Of a stretch of DNA of 64,000 nt, positions 50,855 to 59,574 are shown piece after piece. The position numbers were made by a program, and so were the translations under genes. Source of the DNA: Neobacillus drentensis (GTDB lineage: Bacteria > Bacillota > Bacilli > Bacillales > Cytobacillaceae); contig NZ_CP091110.1 of the NCBI RefSeq assembly GCF_021560175.1, positions 516,001-580,000 on the forward strand, in the 5' to 3' direction. Position 1 is the stretch's first letter. Every line of letters starts with the position of its first letter. The notes under the pieces are model-generated. The model had not been told where the DNA came from. It saw only the letters and a program-made list of their open reading frames with translations, and did not search any database.

Positions 50855-51919
50855 ATGAGAGTGAAGAAAAAAGGTTTGATTCTATCATTAACAGTCGCAT
50901 CTAGTATTCTATTAGCAACAGGTTGCAGCAGCAGTTCGACAAGCGGCTCTGGGGATTCTGGAAAGAAGAGCAACGACCTTCCAGCTGTAGGAGCAACCAT
51001 CTATAAGTTCGATGATAACTTCATGTCATACGTACGTCGCGCGATGGAAACGTCAGCAAAAGGAAACGTGAATTTAATGCTGAACGACTCACAAAATGAC
51101 CAAGCCAAACAAATCGAGCAAGTGGATACGTTAATCGCTAAAGGTGCAAAATCACTGGCGATCAACCTAGTAGATCCAAAAGCAGCACAAACGATTGTAG
51201 ACAAAGCGAAAGCTAAAAATATTCCTGTTATCTTCTTCAATAAAGAGCCAGATGAAAGCGTATTAAACGGCTATGATAAAGCTTACTATGTAGGAACCAC
51301 TTCTTCAGAATCAGGCGTTCTGCAGGGTGAATTAATCGCAAAGGCTTGGGAAGCTAACAAAGATAAGTGGGATAAAAACCACGATGGCAAACTTCAATAT
51401 GTGTTATTAAAAGGGGAGCCAGGACACCCAGATGCAGAAGCGCGTACAAAATATGTAATTGACACCGTAAAGTCTAAAGGAATCCAAGTAGAACAATTAG
51501 CAATGGATACAGCGATGTGGGATGCAACAAAAGCAACTGAAAAGATGGATGCTTGGGTTTCTAAGTACAACGATAAGATTGAATTTGTAATTGCCAACAA
51601 CGATGGTATGGCATTAGGTGCGATTTCTTCACTTGAAAAAGCAGGCTACTTCACTGGCGATAAGTTTGTTCCAGTTGTAGGGGTTGATGCGATTCCGGAA
51701 GCACTTGAAATGATCGAAAAAGGCAAAATGGTTGGTACAGTCTTGAATGACGCGAAGAACCAAGGAAAAGCAACAATTGACCTTGCAGCAAATGCAGCAA
51801 AAGGAAAAGATGTTTTAGATGGAACTGAGTGGAAGCTTGATGACAAGAAAGCAGTTCGTGTTCCTTACGTTGAAATTACGAAGGACAACATCCAAGTTGG
51901 TAGGGATGCTTATAAATAA
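50855..51919 (+). CDS. mglB: Galactose/methyl-galactoside-binding lipoprotein MglB
   Basis: A 354-residue extracellular sugar receptor. Lipobox ATGC with a Ser-rich linker, then a type I binding fold close to E. coli MglB: the calcium-loop DKNHDGKLQ (173-181), [28 protein letters not shown] and [25 protein letters not shown] all resemble the galactose-binding protein. That makes D-galactose or glucose the best ligand guess. The ATG at 50855 follows AAGGGAG; the TTG at 50852 touches it. It is separated from mglA by a long structured repeat, which may keep receptor levels above permease levels. Confidence 0.88.
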   Translation: MRVKKKGLILSLTVASSILLATGCSSSSTSGSGDSGKKSNDLPAVGATIYKFDDNFMSYVRRAMETSAKGNVNLMLNDSQNDQAKQIEQVDTLIAKGAKSLAINLVDPKAAQTIVDKAKAKNIPVIFFNKEPDESVLNGYDKAYYVGTTSSESGVLQGELIAKAWEANKDKWDKNHDGKLQYVLLKGEPGHPDAEARTKYVIDTVKSKGIQVEQLAMDTAMWDATKATEKMDAWVSKYNDKIEFVIANNDGMALGAISSLEKAGYFTGDKFVPVVGVDAIPEALEMIEKGKMVGTVLNDAKNQGKATIDLAANAAKGKDVLDGTEWKLDDKKAVRVPYVEITKDNIQVGRDAYK

Positions 51920-51920
51920 G

Positions 51921-52041
51921 AAAAGCGGAAGCGCCTTGAACAGGGGCGACAGGCATAAGACGAGCCGGCGAGAAGGCTGCTTTTTAGCCTTCTTGACGGA
52001 TTGGCTTATGACCCCGAGCCCCTAGGCGCTGTAGCTAGACA
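51921..52041 (+). repeat. MITE-like dispersed element with GCGGAAGCGCC / GGCGCT-AGCT-GAC ends
   Basis: About 120 bp starting AAAAGCGGAAGCGCC and ending AGGCGCTGTAGCTAGAC. Nested inverted repeats: GGCATAAG/CTTATG and a perfect inner stem GAAGGCT/AGCCTTC around GCTTTTT. The termini are shared with the element at 56509-56653 (opposite orientation). No coding potential. Small elements with these ends are frequent in Bacillaceae intergenic regions, from general knowledge. Confidence 0.7.
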
Positions 52042-52053
52042 AATAAGTAAATG

Positions 52054-52172
52054 TGAAAAGCGCCTGTTCGGGGGTAGGAGTCATCTTCCCCTCGGCGCTC
52101 TTCGAACAAAGGAAAAGATCATGCTTTTCCTTCGTTCGGAGACCTAAGCCTTCATCTTTGTGAAGCTGGATA
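52054..52172 (+). repeat. Second structured repeat with long hairpin upstream of mglA
   Basis: It starts GAAAAGCGCC and ends GTGAAGCTGGA, echoing the ends of the preceding element. It contains CGAACAAAGGAAAAG (52103-52117) pairing with CTTTTCCTTCGTTCG (52124-52138) with one mismatch. It may be a degenerate or composite copy. It lies inside the mglB-mglA transcript, where it could act as attenuator or RNA-stability element. Confidence 0.5.
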
Positions 52173-52274
52173 CCGAGCAAATATTAAATTCAACTACTTC
52201 TTATTAAATAGATATGAGCTGGACCTGGAAGGACCACTCATATTTTTTAAATGGTTAAGTTAGGAGGTTCACTT

Positions 52275-53780
52275 ATGACAGGATCTAGTACTACCTATCT
52301 ACTTGAAATGCAGAATATCACAAAAAGATTTCCTGGAGTACTTGCATTAGACAATCTTAGCTTGAAAGTGAGGCCGGGTTCGGTTCATGCCTTAATGGGA
52401 GAAAACGGTGCAGGAAAATCAACCTTAATGAAATGTTTATTCGGTATTTATTCGATGGACAATGGCAAAATCATCTTTAATGGAAGTGAAATTTCATTTG
52501 CCAATTCCAAGCAGGCATTAGAAAACGGCGTTTCCATGGTGCACCAAGAATTGAACCAAGTCCGCCAGCAAAATGTTATGGACAATATATGGCTGGGCCG
52601 TTACCCGAAAAAGGGTATTTTCGTAGATGAAAAGAAAATGTACGAGGACACCGCTGCGATATTCAAAGGTTTAGATATAAATATCGACCCCCGCAGTAAG
52701 GTAAGTTCATTATCTGTATCAGAGATGCAAATGGTTGAGATTGCAAAAGCTGTATCGTATCATTCAAAAATTATCGTAATGGATGAGCCAACCTCATCCC
52801 TTACAGAGACGGAAGTAAATCACTTATTTAGAATCATTAAGCGGCTTCAAAGTGAGAATGTGGCCATTATTTATATCTCGCACAAAATGGAAGAAATCTT
52901 AAAGATTTCAGACGAAGTAACGATCATGCGGGATGGCCAGTACATTGCGACTAGAAGTGCAAAAGACCTGACAACAGATGAAATCATTAAGCTAATGGTA
53001 GGCCGGGACTTATCACAGCGCTTTCCCGCTAAGGAAAACAAACCAGGAGATATTATTTTAAAGGTTTCTGATCTAACGGCAGAAACACAGCCGTCTTTTG
53101 AAAATGTAAGCTTTGAATTGAAAAAGGGTGAAATACTCGGAATTGCCGGCTTAGTAGGTTCTAAACGGACAGAAGTACTCGAAGCAATTTTTGGAATCAG
53201 GTCATTAAAATCTGGAAAAATTGAGCTGAACGGCAAGGCGGTTAAAAATCAATCGCCACAACATGCCATCAAAAACGGTTTTGCCCTTGTAACTGAAGAA
53301 AGAAGATCCACTGGTATATTTTCCGATTTAAGCATTAGCTTTAATTCAATCATTTCAAACATGAAGCAGTATAAAACAAAGAGTGGATTCCTTTCCAATA
53401 AGAAAGTAGCCGACGATACCCAATGGGTAATTGATTCGATGAAAGTGAAAACACCATCACAAAAAACTTCAATTGGCAGTTTATCCGGCGGAAACCAGCA
53501 AAAGGTTATTATCGGGCGCTGGCTATTGACTAAGCCTGATATATTATTGCTTGATGAACCGACACGAGGCATTGATGTTGGGGCAAAATTCGAGATTTAC
53601 CAATTAATCAACAAATTAGCAGCAGACGGAAAGGGAATTATCATGATCTCTTCCGAAATGCCGGAGCTGTTGGGTACGACAGATAGAATTCTTGTAATGA
53701 GTAATGGAAAAGCAGCTGGGATCGTTGATACGAAGACGACTTCTCAAGAAGAAATCATGCGATTAGCCGCATTGTATTAG
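52275..53780 (+). CDS. mglA: Galactose ABC importer, ATP-binding protein MglA
   Basis: A 501-residue tandem ATPase. The ATG at 52275 has TTAGGAGG upstream; the frame extends back to 52251 without a site. The first domain is canonical: Walker [10 protein letters not shown], signature [14 protein letters not shown], Walker [13 protein letters not shown]. The second has a degenerate Walker A (GLVGSKRTE) and [14 protein letters not shown] with [13 protein letters not shown]. This layout is typical of RbsA/MglA-type proteins. It powers uptake through MglC and is followed by mglC after 12 bp. Confidence 0.92.
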   Translation: MTGSSTTYLLEMQNITKRFPGVLALDNLSLKVRPGSVHALMGENGAGKSTLMKCLFGIYSMDNGKIIFNGSEISFANSKQALENGVSMVHQELNQVRQQNVMDNIWLGRYPKKGIFVDEKKMYEDTAAIFKGLDINIDPRSKVSSLSVSEMQMVEIAKAVSYHSKIIVMDEPTSSLTETEVNHLFRIIKRLQSENVAIIYISHKMEEILKISDEVTIMRDGQYIATRSAKDLTTDEIIKLMVGRDLSQRFPAKENKPGDIILKVSDLTAETQPSFENVSFELKKGEILGIAGLVGSKRTEVLEAIFGIRSLKSGKIELNGKAVKNQSPQHAIKNGFALVTEERRSTGIFSDLSISFNSIISNMKQYKTKSGFLSNKKVADDTQWVIDSMKVKTPSQKTSIGSLSGGNQQKVIIGRWLLTKPDILLLDEPTRGIDVGAKFEIYQLINKLAADGKGIIMISSEMPELLGTTDRILVMSNGKAAGIVDTKTTSQEEIMRLAALY

Positions 53781-53792
53781 GAGGCGACAAAA

Positions 53793-54845
53793 ATGAGTAC
53801 AGAAGCATTAAAAAAATCGGGATCTAAGGTAGCGAAAAAATCGAAATCAGGTTTCTCAAAATGGATTGTTGATAATGTTATTTATCTAGTATTAATTCTA
53901 CTAGTCGTTGGGATCGTTGTAGCATCTCCAGATTTCTTATCGATGACGAACTTAATTAATATTCTAAGTCAGGCGTCATCACGTGTTATTATTGCCCTTG
54001 GGGTAGCAGGTATTTTGATTCTGGCCGGTACTGACCTTTCAGCAGGCCGGATGGTCGGTTTGGCAGCAGTTGTTTCAGCTTCCATGCTTCAAGCCAGTGA
54101 CTATGCTTATAAAATGTACCCGCATTTACATGAATTACCACTATTTGTTCCAATTATTATTGCGATGCTAGCAACTGGTTTCATTTCTGCCATCAGTGGT
54201 GTGATTGTAGCAAAATTTCATGTGCCGCCATTTATTGCCACATTAGGTATGATGATTGTGGTTTACGGTACATCTTCCATCTACTTTGACCGTCCTCCGT
54301 ATGGTGCACAGCCGATTGGCGGTTTAAGCGAGAAGTTTACAACGTTTGCACAAAGAGGAATTAAGCTTGGTCAATATGAATTTCCATATCTAATCTTCTA
54401 TGCCATTATTGTATCGCTTATTATCTGGGTTATTTGGAATAAAACACAGCTTGGTAAAAATATGTATGCAATTGGCGGAAATCCTGAAGCAGCAAAGGTT
54501 TCAGGGGTTAACGTAGCCAAGAATATCATCATCATCTATATGATCGCAGGTCTTCTTTACGGCTTCACCGGTGTTCTTGAAGCAGGTCGTGTAGGTAGTG
54601 CCACTAATAATACAGGTAACATGTACGAGATGGACGCGATTGCAGCCTGCGTAGTCGGCGGGGTATCATTGACTGGTGGTATTGGAACGGTACCAGGTAT
54701 CGTAACGGGAGTTCTTATTTTCCAAGTTATCAACTACGGATTAGCTTTCCTTGGCGTAAGCCCGTATATCCAATTCATCGTAAAAGGCTTAATTATTATC
54801 GTCGCGGTAGCCTTCGATATGCGCAAACACGCAAAGAAAAAATAA
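53793..54845 (+). CDS. mglC: Galactose ABC importer, permease MglC
   Basis: A 350-residue permease of the ribose/galactose (BPD_transp_2) family with about nine to ten spans. Conserved stretches: LILAGTDLSAGRMVGLAAVV, YAIGGNPEAAKVSGVNVAKN and CVVGGVSLTGGIGTVPGIVTG. AGGAGGCG precedes the ATG. It completes mglBAC and forms the channel for sugar delivered by MglB. The lysine-rich C-terminus (HAKKK) lies in the cytosol. Confidence 0.92.
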   Translation: MSTEALKKSGSKVAKKSKSGFSKWIVDNVIYLVLILLVVGIVVASPDFLSMTNLINILSQASSRVIIALGVAGILILAGTDLSAGRMVGLAAVVSASMLQASDYAYKMYPHLHELPLFVPIIIAMLATGFISAISGVIVAKFHVPPFIATLGMMIVVYGTSSIYFDRPPYGAQPIGGLSEKFTTFAQRGIKLGQYEFPYLIFYAIIVSLIIWVIWNKTQLGKNMYAIGGNPEAAKVSGVNVAKNIIIIYMIAGLLYGFTGVLEAGRVGSATNNTGNMYEMDAIAACVVGGVSLTGGIGTVPGIVTGVLIFQVINYGLAFLGVSPYIQFIVKGLIIIVAVAFDMRKHAKKK

Positions 54846-54857
54846 ACACAAAACAAT

Positions 54858-54892
54858 AGGGCAGCCTCCAACATGGAGAGCTGCCTTTTTCT
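54858..54892 (+). terminator. Terminator after mglC
   Basis: GGCAGC (54860-54865) and GCTGCC (54880-54885), extended by CC/GG inside the loop, followed by a T-run. Confidence 0.75.
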
Positions 54893-55211
54893 ATTATAAA
54901 GAAAACGCAACCAATGATGTTATTTGAATCATTGATTGTTCGATATTATAGAATATCTTTGGAAATGGAAAAAATAAGATAGGAATAGAGATAAACAGTT
55001 TATAAGCAGAGTTTATTACAGGTGTAAGTTTGAAAAATAATATATTTCAGAAATATTTAAATAAATAAATAATATACTAGACGAATGAAATTAATTGTAT
55101 TACAATACTAAATATCAATTAATTCAACGACTAAACATACCTATCCTATTAAGATACTAAATAATGGATGTTTTTGTCAGAAAAATCAAATAAATAGATA
55201 AAGGGGATGTC
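54893..55211. other. AT-rich region upstream of the orphan binding-protein gene, with CodY-like palindrome
   Basis: 319 bp with no gene. It contains the perfect 15-bp palindrome ATATTTCAGAAATAT (55042-55056), which has the centre of the CodY consensus AATTTTCWGAAAATT but four mismatches, and a small CAATGAT/ATCATTG hairpin (54912-54934). No T-box, riboswitch or sigma-54 core was recognised. Confidence 0.4.
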
Positions 55212-56393
55212 ATGATGAAGAAGAATTTTGCAAAGATGTTTATGGCTTCAACATTATTGGCTGGCGTATTAGCCGGATGTTCGGGAGCAAAAGATAGTGC
55301 TGGAGGAGGAGGAGACACCGTTAAATTGGGTGTAAACCTAGAACTTTCCGGCGGAGTTGCTTCTTACGGGGAGTCGCTTGCTTCAGGTATCAATCTTGCG
55401 GTTGATGAAATTAACAAAAAGGGCGGAGTTGACGGCAAGAAGATCGAGCTTGTTAAAGTCGACAATAAATCAGATGCAGCGGAAGCTACTAACGGTGCTA
55501 TTAAGTTAACCAGCCAAGATAAAGTAACAGCCATTATCGGTGCTGCTACAAGCGGTGACACCGTTGCCCAGGCGGAAATCGCTGATAGCAATAAAACTGT
55601 TTTATTAACTCCATCAGGAACAGCTCCAAACGTAACAGTTACAGATAAAGGAAAATTAAACGAATACGTATTCCGTACTTCTTTTATTGATCCATTCCAA
55701 GGAACAGTTGCAGCCAACTTTGCAGCTAACGAATTAAAGGTTAAAAACGTTGCGATCTTTGCTGATAGTGCAAGTGACTATGCAAAAGGTTTGGCAGCTT
55801 CATTTAAAGAAACGTTTGAAAAAGCAGGCGGTAAGGTTGTCTCTGAAGAGGCATATGTTGGAAAGGATACAGACTTCCGTGCAACATTAACTCGTATCAA
55901 GGCTAAAAATCCTGAATTTATCTTTATCCCTGGATATTACGAAGAAGTTGGTTTAATTGTAAAACAAGCTCGTGAAATGGGCATCACTGCTCCTCTAATG
56001 GGTGCAGATGGCTGGGATTCACCGAAATTAGTAGAATTAGCTGGTAAAGATGCGTTAAACAATACTTATATCACAAATCACTATTCTTCTGAAGACCCAG
56101 ACAAAAAGATCCAAACGTTTGTATCTGCTTTTAAAGCAAAGAACAATGGAGAATCACCGAATGCGTTCAACGCTCTTGGCTATGATTCAGTTTATCTATT
56201 AGCAGATGCGATTAAGAGTGCAGGAAGCACTGACCCTAGCAAAATTAAGGCAGCTTTAGAAAAAACTAAAGATCTATCCCTTGTTACTGGTGTGGTTACG
56301 ATTGACAAAAATCACAATCCGATTAAATCTGCAACAGTCTTAGAATATAAAGACGGCAAGCAAGTATTTAATACAAAGGTTGATCCTAAGTAA
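55212..56393 (+). CDS. Branched-chain amino-acid-type ABC substrate-binding lipoprotein (orphan)
   Basis: A 393-residue lipoprotein: lipobox LAGC, Gly-rich linker, then a LivJ/LivK-type (Peripla_BP_6) fold beginning VKLGVNLELSGGVASYGESLASGINLAVDEIN split here only by my reading. The late part PNAFNALGYDSVYLLADAIK is typical. Ligands in this family are amino acids, amides, urea or short acids. AAAGGGGATG precedes the ATGATG start. No permease or ATPase gene is adjacent, so it must use a transporter encoded elsewhere or act as receptor. A terminator follows, so it is a single-gene unit. Confidence 0.83.
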   Translation: MMKKNFAKMFMASTLLAGVLAGCSGAKDSAGGGGDTVKLGVNLELSGGVASYGESLASGINLAVDEINKKGGVDGKKIELVKVDNKSDAAEATNGAIKLTSQDKVTAIIGAATSGDTVAQAEIADSNKTVLLTPSGTAPNVTVTDKGKLNEYVFRTSFIDPFQGTVAANFAANELKVKNVAIFADSASDYAKGLAASFKETFEKAGGKVVSEEAYVGKDTDFRATLTRIKAKNPEFIFIPGYYEEVGLIVKQAREMGITAPLMGADGWDSPKLVELAGKDALNNTYITNHYSSEDPDKKIQTFVSAFKAKNNGESPNAFNALGYDSVYLLADAIKSAGSTDPSKIKAALEKTKDLSLVTGVVTIDKNHNPIKSATVLEYKDGKQVFNTKVDPK

Positions 56394-56413
56394 TTCTCGA
56401 AATATAATTTTAT

Positions 56414-56455
56414 AAAAAGACTTTTTCACTTCAATAGTGAAGGAGTCTTTTTTTT
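56414..56455 (+). terminator. Terminator after the orphan binding-protein gene
   Basis: AAAAAGACT and AGTCTTTTT arms with an inner TTCACT/AGTGAA stem, followed by a long T-run. Confidence 0.8.
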
Positions 56456-56508
56456 GCTTTGTAGGAAATTATAAATTTTTCTATGTGTAAGTATTACGAG
56501 TGATCTAC

Positions 56509-56653
56509 GTCCAGCTCCAGCGCCCAGCGACTAGTGTACTTCGCCCATCTCCCTACGATAAGTCAACATCGAATCGCTTTCGCTCTTCGTGTTTCCTTTA
56601 TCTCAGTCGATGTGCTCCAGTCCATACGTCGCTAAACGGGCGCTTCCGCATTT
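56509..56653 (-). repeat. MITE-like dispersed element, inverted copy, next to the sigma-54 promoter
   Basis: Read on the minus strand it begins AAATGCGGAAGCGCC and ends GGGCGCTGGAGCTGGAC, the same termini as the element at 51921-52041, but the interior differs. Its edge lies about 5 bp from the sigma-54 core of the CoA-transferase operon. Confidence 0.65.
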
Positions 56654-56657
56654 GTAC

Positions 56658-56675
56658 TTGGCATAATTCTTGCAT
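56658..56675 (+). promoter_or_regulatory. Sigma-54 (SigL) promoter of the CoA-transferase operon
   Basis: TTGGCATAATTCTTGCA: GG at 56660-56661 and GC at 56672-56673, exactly 10 bp apart, as required for -24/-12 promoters. The 17-bp core is identical to that at 59464-59480. Confidence 0.8.
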
Positions 56676-56734
56676 ATTAATTGAGCGTAGCCATATTTAC
56701 TTCGCTTTTTTAATTTACAGGAGGTGCTTTTGAA

Positions 56735-57397
56735 GTGAATAAAATAATTTCAAGGGAAGATGTTTCATCCCTTTTTACAGATGGAATGACAATAATGGCT
56801 GGGGGCTTTATGGGGGTGGGGACACCTCAGGAACTTGTTACGGCAATGCTTGAAGCGAATGTAAAGGAAATTACCTTAATCGCTAATGACACCGCTTTCG
56901 TAGAAACGGGTGTAGGACCTTTAATTGTAAATAAACGAGTGAAAAAAGTGATTGCCTCACATATTGGAACAAACCCAGAAACTGGCCGGCAAATGATTGC
57001 TGGCGAAATGGAAGTAGAACTAGTTCCACAAGGAACCTTGGCTGAACGTGTACGTGCCGGAGGTTCAGGATTAGGCGGAGTGTTAACTCCTACTGGAGTA
57101 GGAACTGTTGTCGAGGATGGGAAAGAAAAAATTACCGTCGACGGCCGGGAATATTTGCTTGAAAAGCCCCTTCGTGCTGAGGTTGCCTTGTTGAAAGCTT
57201 TTAAAGCGGATAAAGCAGGAAATTTAATTTATCACCGTTCTGCCAGGAACTTTAACCCATTAATGGCCTTGGCTGCTGACACTGTTATTGTCCAAGTGGA
57301 GCAGCTTGTAGAAGTGGGAGAAATCGACCCAGATGAAGTTATGACACCTGGAATCCTGGTCGATAAAATTTATGTCCAAGGAGGTCGTCAATCATGA
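56735..57397 (+). CDS. atoD: Acetoacetate/acyl CoA-transferase subunit A
   Basis: A 220-residue alpha subunit of a family I CoA-transferase. The GTG start has a perfect AGGAGGTG eight bases upstream. The [13 protein letters not shown] stretch near residue 24 and the C-terminal [15 protein letters not shown] match AtoD (220 aa in E. coli) and ScoA. It activates acetoacetate (or butyrate-like acids) to the CoA thioester with the beta subunit, whose gene overlaps it by 4 bp. It is under a sigma-54 promoter. Whether the CoA donor is acetyl-CoA or succinyl-CoA cannot be told from sequence. Confidence 0.9.
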   Translation: MNKIISREDVSSLFTDGMTIMAGGFMGVGTPQELVTAMLEANVKEITLIANDTAFVETGVGPLIVNKRVKKVIASHIGTNPETGRQMIAGEMEVELVPQGTLAERVRAGGSGLGGVLTPTGVGTVVEDGKEKITVDGREYLLEKPLRAEVALLKAFKADKAGNLIYHRSARNFNPLMALAADTVIVQVEQLVEVGEIDPDEVMTPGILVDKIYVQGGRQS

Positions 57398-58044
57398 TGA
57401 CTACACTCGTTAATCCAAAACAAATCATCGCTGCACGCGTGGCAAAGGAATTGAAGGATGGAGATGTGGTGAACTTGGGCATTGGGCTGCCAACCATGGT
57501 GCCAAACTACTTGCCTGATGGTGTGAACGTGATTTTACAATCAGAAAATGGCTATGTGGGTCTTGGACCTTTAGAGGGCGATATTGATCCAGATTTAGTT
57601 AATGCCGGTGGTCAGCCAGCTGGTATTATTCGCGGAGGTGCCTTCTTTGATAGTCTGTTTTCCTTCGAATTAATTCGCGGCGGACATGTCGATGTTACTG
57701 TTCTTGGCGGGCTAGAAGCAGATGCAAAAGGAAATCTTGCTAACTGGATGGTTCCAGGGAAAATGGTTCCTGGCATGGGCGGGGCAATGGACCTTGTGAC
57801 AGGTGCAAAAAAGGTGATTGTTGCGATGGAACATACGGCCAAGAATGGTTCATCTAAAATTCTCGAACAATGCCGCCTGCCATTGACCGGTAAAGGGGTA
57901 GTTGATCTAATTGTAACCGAATTGGCTGTGTTTCGTGTAACAGCGGATGGATTGGTTTTGGAGGAACTTCAAGAGGGTGTCGACCTAGAGACAGTAACGG
58001 AAAAGACAGAAGCTGATTTTACTTTAGGCCTTGCAATAAAATAA
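57394..58044 (+). CDS. atoA: Acetoacetate/acyl CoA-transferase subunit B
   Basis: A 216-residue beta subunit carrying the catalytic glutamate, Glu51, in [10 protein letters not shown]. Other conserved marks: [13 protein letters not shown] and [22 protein letters not shown] split across the active-site wall. AAGGAGG sits before the ATGATG, and the gene overlaps atoD. The product works as a heteromer in the cytosol, supplying acetoacetyl-CoA to the thiolase encoded next. Confidence 0.92.
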   Translation: MMTTLVNPKQIIAARVAKELKDGDVVNLGIGLPTMVPNYLPDGVNVILQSENGYVGLGPLEGDIDPDLVNAGGQPAGIIRGGAFFDSLFSFELIRGGHVDVTVLGGLEADAKGNLANWMVPGKMVPGMGGAMDLVTGAKKVIVAMEHTAKNGSSKILEQCRLPLTGKGVVDLIVTELAVFRVTADGLVLEELQEGVDLETVTEKTEADFTLGLAIK

Positions 58045-58167
58045 AAGTGTTTGCTAGTGAAAGAGAATGGAGAGGGCTTTTCTTAAAATCGCTGATATAT
58101 GTATAAAAATCGCCTATAAACTTTAAACCCACTTATAAAGAAAATAACTTTTCAGGAGGAACTATTT

Positions 58168-59352
58168 ATGCGTGAAGTAATGATCGTTAGTGCTGTACGG
58201 ACAGCAATTGGCAGTTTCATGGGGACATTAAGTAATACACCAGCAACGGAATTAGGGGCAATTGTCATTAAAGAAGCCGTAAACCGAGCCGGGATAAGCG
58301 GAGATCAAGTTGATGAAGTCATTATGGGAAACGTTCTGCAAGCAGGTCTTGGCCAGGGGCCTGCCCGTCAAGCTGCACTCAAAGCCGGTTTGCCAATTGA
58401 GGTATCCTCTATGGCGATCAACAAACTGTGCGGTTCAGGTTTAAAAGCAGTTCATTTGGCAGCCCAAGCGATCCAAACCGGTGAAGCAGAAATTGTCGTC
58501 GCAGGCGGTATGGAAAATATGAGTCTAGCACCATACTTGCTGATGGATGGACGAACAGGCTACCGCATGGGTGATGGCAAAATTTTCGATAGTTTGATTC
58601 AAGATGGACTGCAATGTGCGATTAACTCTTATCATATGGGGGTAACCGCCGAAAACATTGCCGAACAATATGATCTCAGCCGCGAAGAGCAAGATGAGTT
58701 TGCCGCTTGGAGCCAGCAAAAGGCAGAGGCAGCCATCCAAGAAAGCAAATTTAAGGATGAGATTGTCCCTGTTGTCCTTCCACAGCGTAAGGGCGAGCCT
58801 GTCGTTTTTGATACAGATGAATTCCCTCGCTCAGGGGTGACGGCTGAAAAACTAGCAAAATTAAAGCCCGCTTTTAAAAAGGACGGTACAGTAACAGCTG
58901 GCAATGCTTCTGGAATCAATGACGGTGCGGCGGCACTAGTACTCATGAGCAGAGAAAAGGCAGAGGAGCTGGGAATTAAACCAATGGCTGTCATCCGCGG
59001 CAATGGGACCTCAGGGGTGGATCCAAAAATAATGGGAATTGGCCCTGTGCCCGCATCTAAGAAAGCACTGGCAAAAGCGGGTCTTTCTATCAATGAGATG
59101 GATTTAGTGGAAGCGAATGAAGCGTTTGCTGCTCAATCCCTGGCTGTAGGAAGAGACCTGGAGATTCCAAAAGAAAAATTGAATGTTAACGGCGGTGCGG
59201 TTGCCTTAGGCCACCCGATTGGTGCCAGCGGTGCCCGCGTATTGGTCACCTTGCTCCACGAGATGAAACGAAGGGAATCTCGCTACGGACTTGCGACGCT
59301 ATGTATTGGCGGAGGGCAAGGAATTGCTACAGTGGTAGAAATGGAGAAATAA
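58168..59352 (+). CDS. atoB: Acetyl-CoA C-acetyltransferase (thiolase)
   Basis: A 394-residue thiolase that cleaves acetoacetyl-CoA to two acetyl-CoA. Nucleophile Cys88 ([11 protein letters not shown]), the His in [13 protein letters not shown] and the second active-site Cys in LCIGGGQG are all present. AGGAGG precedes the ATG. The 123-bp gap from atoA has no terminator or sigma-54 core, so the three genes likely form one transcript. The biosynthetic and degradative thiolases look alike; context points to degradation here. Confidence 0.92.
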   Translation: MREVMIVSAVRTAIGSFMGTLSNTPATELGAIVIKEAVNRAGISGDQVDEVIMGNVLQAGLGQGPARQAALKAGLPIEVSSMAINKLCGSGLKAVHLAAQAIQTGEAEIVVAGGMENMSLAPYLLMDGRTGYRMGDGKIFDSLIQDGLQCAINSYHMGVTAENIAEQYDLSREEQDEFAAWSQQKAEAAIQESKFKDEIVPVVLPQRKGEPVVFDTDEFPRSGVTAEKLAKLKPAFKKDGTVTAGNASGINDGAAALVLMSREKAEELGIKPMAVIRGNGTSGVDPKIMGIGPVPASKKALAKAGLSINEMDLVEANEAFAAQSLAVGRDLEIPKEKLNVNGGAVALGHPIGASGARVLVTLLHEMKRRESRYGLATLCIGGGQGIATVVEMEK

Positions 59353-59358
59353 CGTTGT

Positions 59359-59424
59359 TTCCGCAAAAGCGGAAAATTCCGTTTTTGCGGAAACGCTTTC
59401 AATTAATTTTCCGGAATAACGGAA
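59359..59424 (+). promoter_or_regulatory. Three TTCCG-N6-CGGAA palindromes: candidate enhancer (UAS) for the sigma-54 activator
   Basis: Perfect copies at 59359-59374, 59377-59392 and 59409-59424, centres 18 and 32 bp apart, 40-105 bp upstream of the sigma-54 core at 59464. Identical arms with constant 6-bp spacer are what a Fis-type HTH dimer would bind. The first two copies also form a long hairpin, but no T-run follows, so a terminator role is less likely. A 12/14 cre-like site overlaps copy two (59388-59401). Confidence 0.7.
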
Positions 59425-59463
59425 TCATTCCAGATCCATTTAGTTCATTTATATAGAAATGAA

Positions 59464-59480
59464 TTGGCATAATTCTTGCA
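59464..59480 (+). promoter_or_regulatory. Sigma-54 (SigL) promoter of the permease/dehydrogenase operon
   Basis: TTGGCATAATTCTTGCA with GG at 59466-59467 and GC at 59478-59479, 10 bp apart. Identical over 17 bp to the promoter of atoDA. Confidence 0.82.
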
Positions 59481-59574
59481 AATAAAATAAATAGATGTAA
59501 GTTTTTAAATGGAAGCGCTTAACCTCAGGGGAGGTAAACGAGGAAGCTTACAAAAACATTTTAGGGGGATTTAC

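Noticed and set aside
51921..52172. CRISPR array or insertion sequence between mglB and mglA
   Set aside because: The repeats are inverted and not regularly spaced, with no spacers and no transposase frame; a MITE-like non-coding element fits better.
54893..55211. T-box or riboswitch ahead of the orphan binding-protein gene
   Set aside because: No specifier/antiterminator pattern, no terminator hairpin, and no known riboswitch core could be seen.
59359..59392. Terminator for the thiolase gene
   Set aside because: A long hairpin is present but without a T-run; equal spacing of the TTCCG/CGGAA arms and a third copy make regulator binding sites the better reading. A minor terminator role cannot be excluded.
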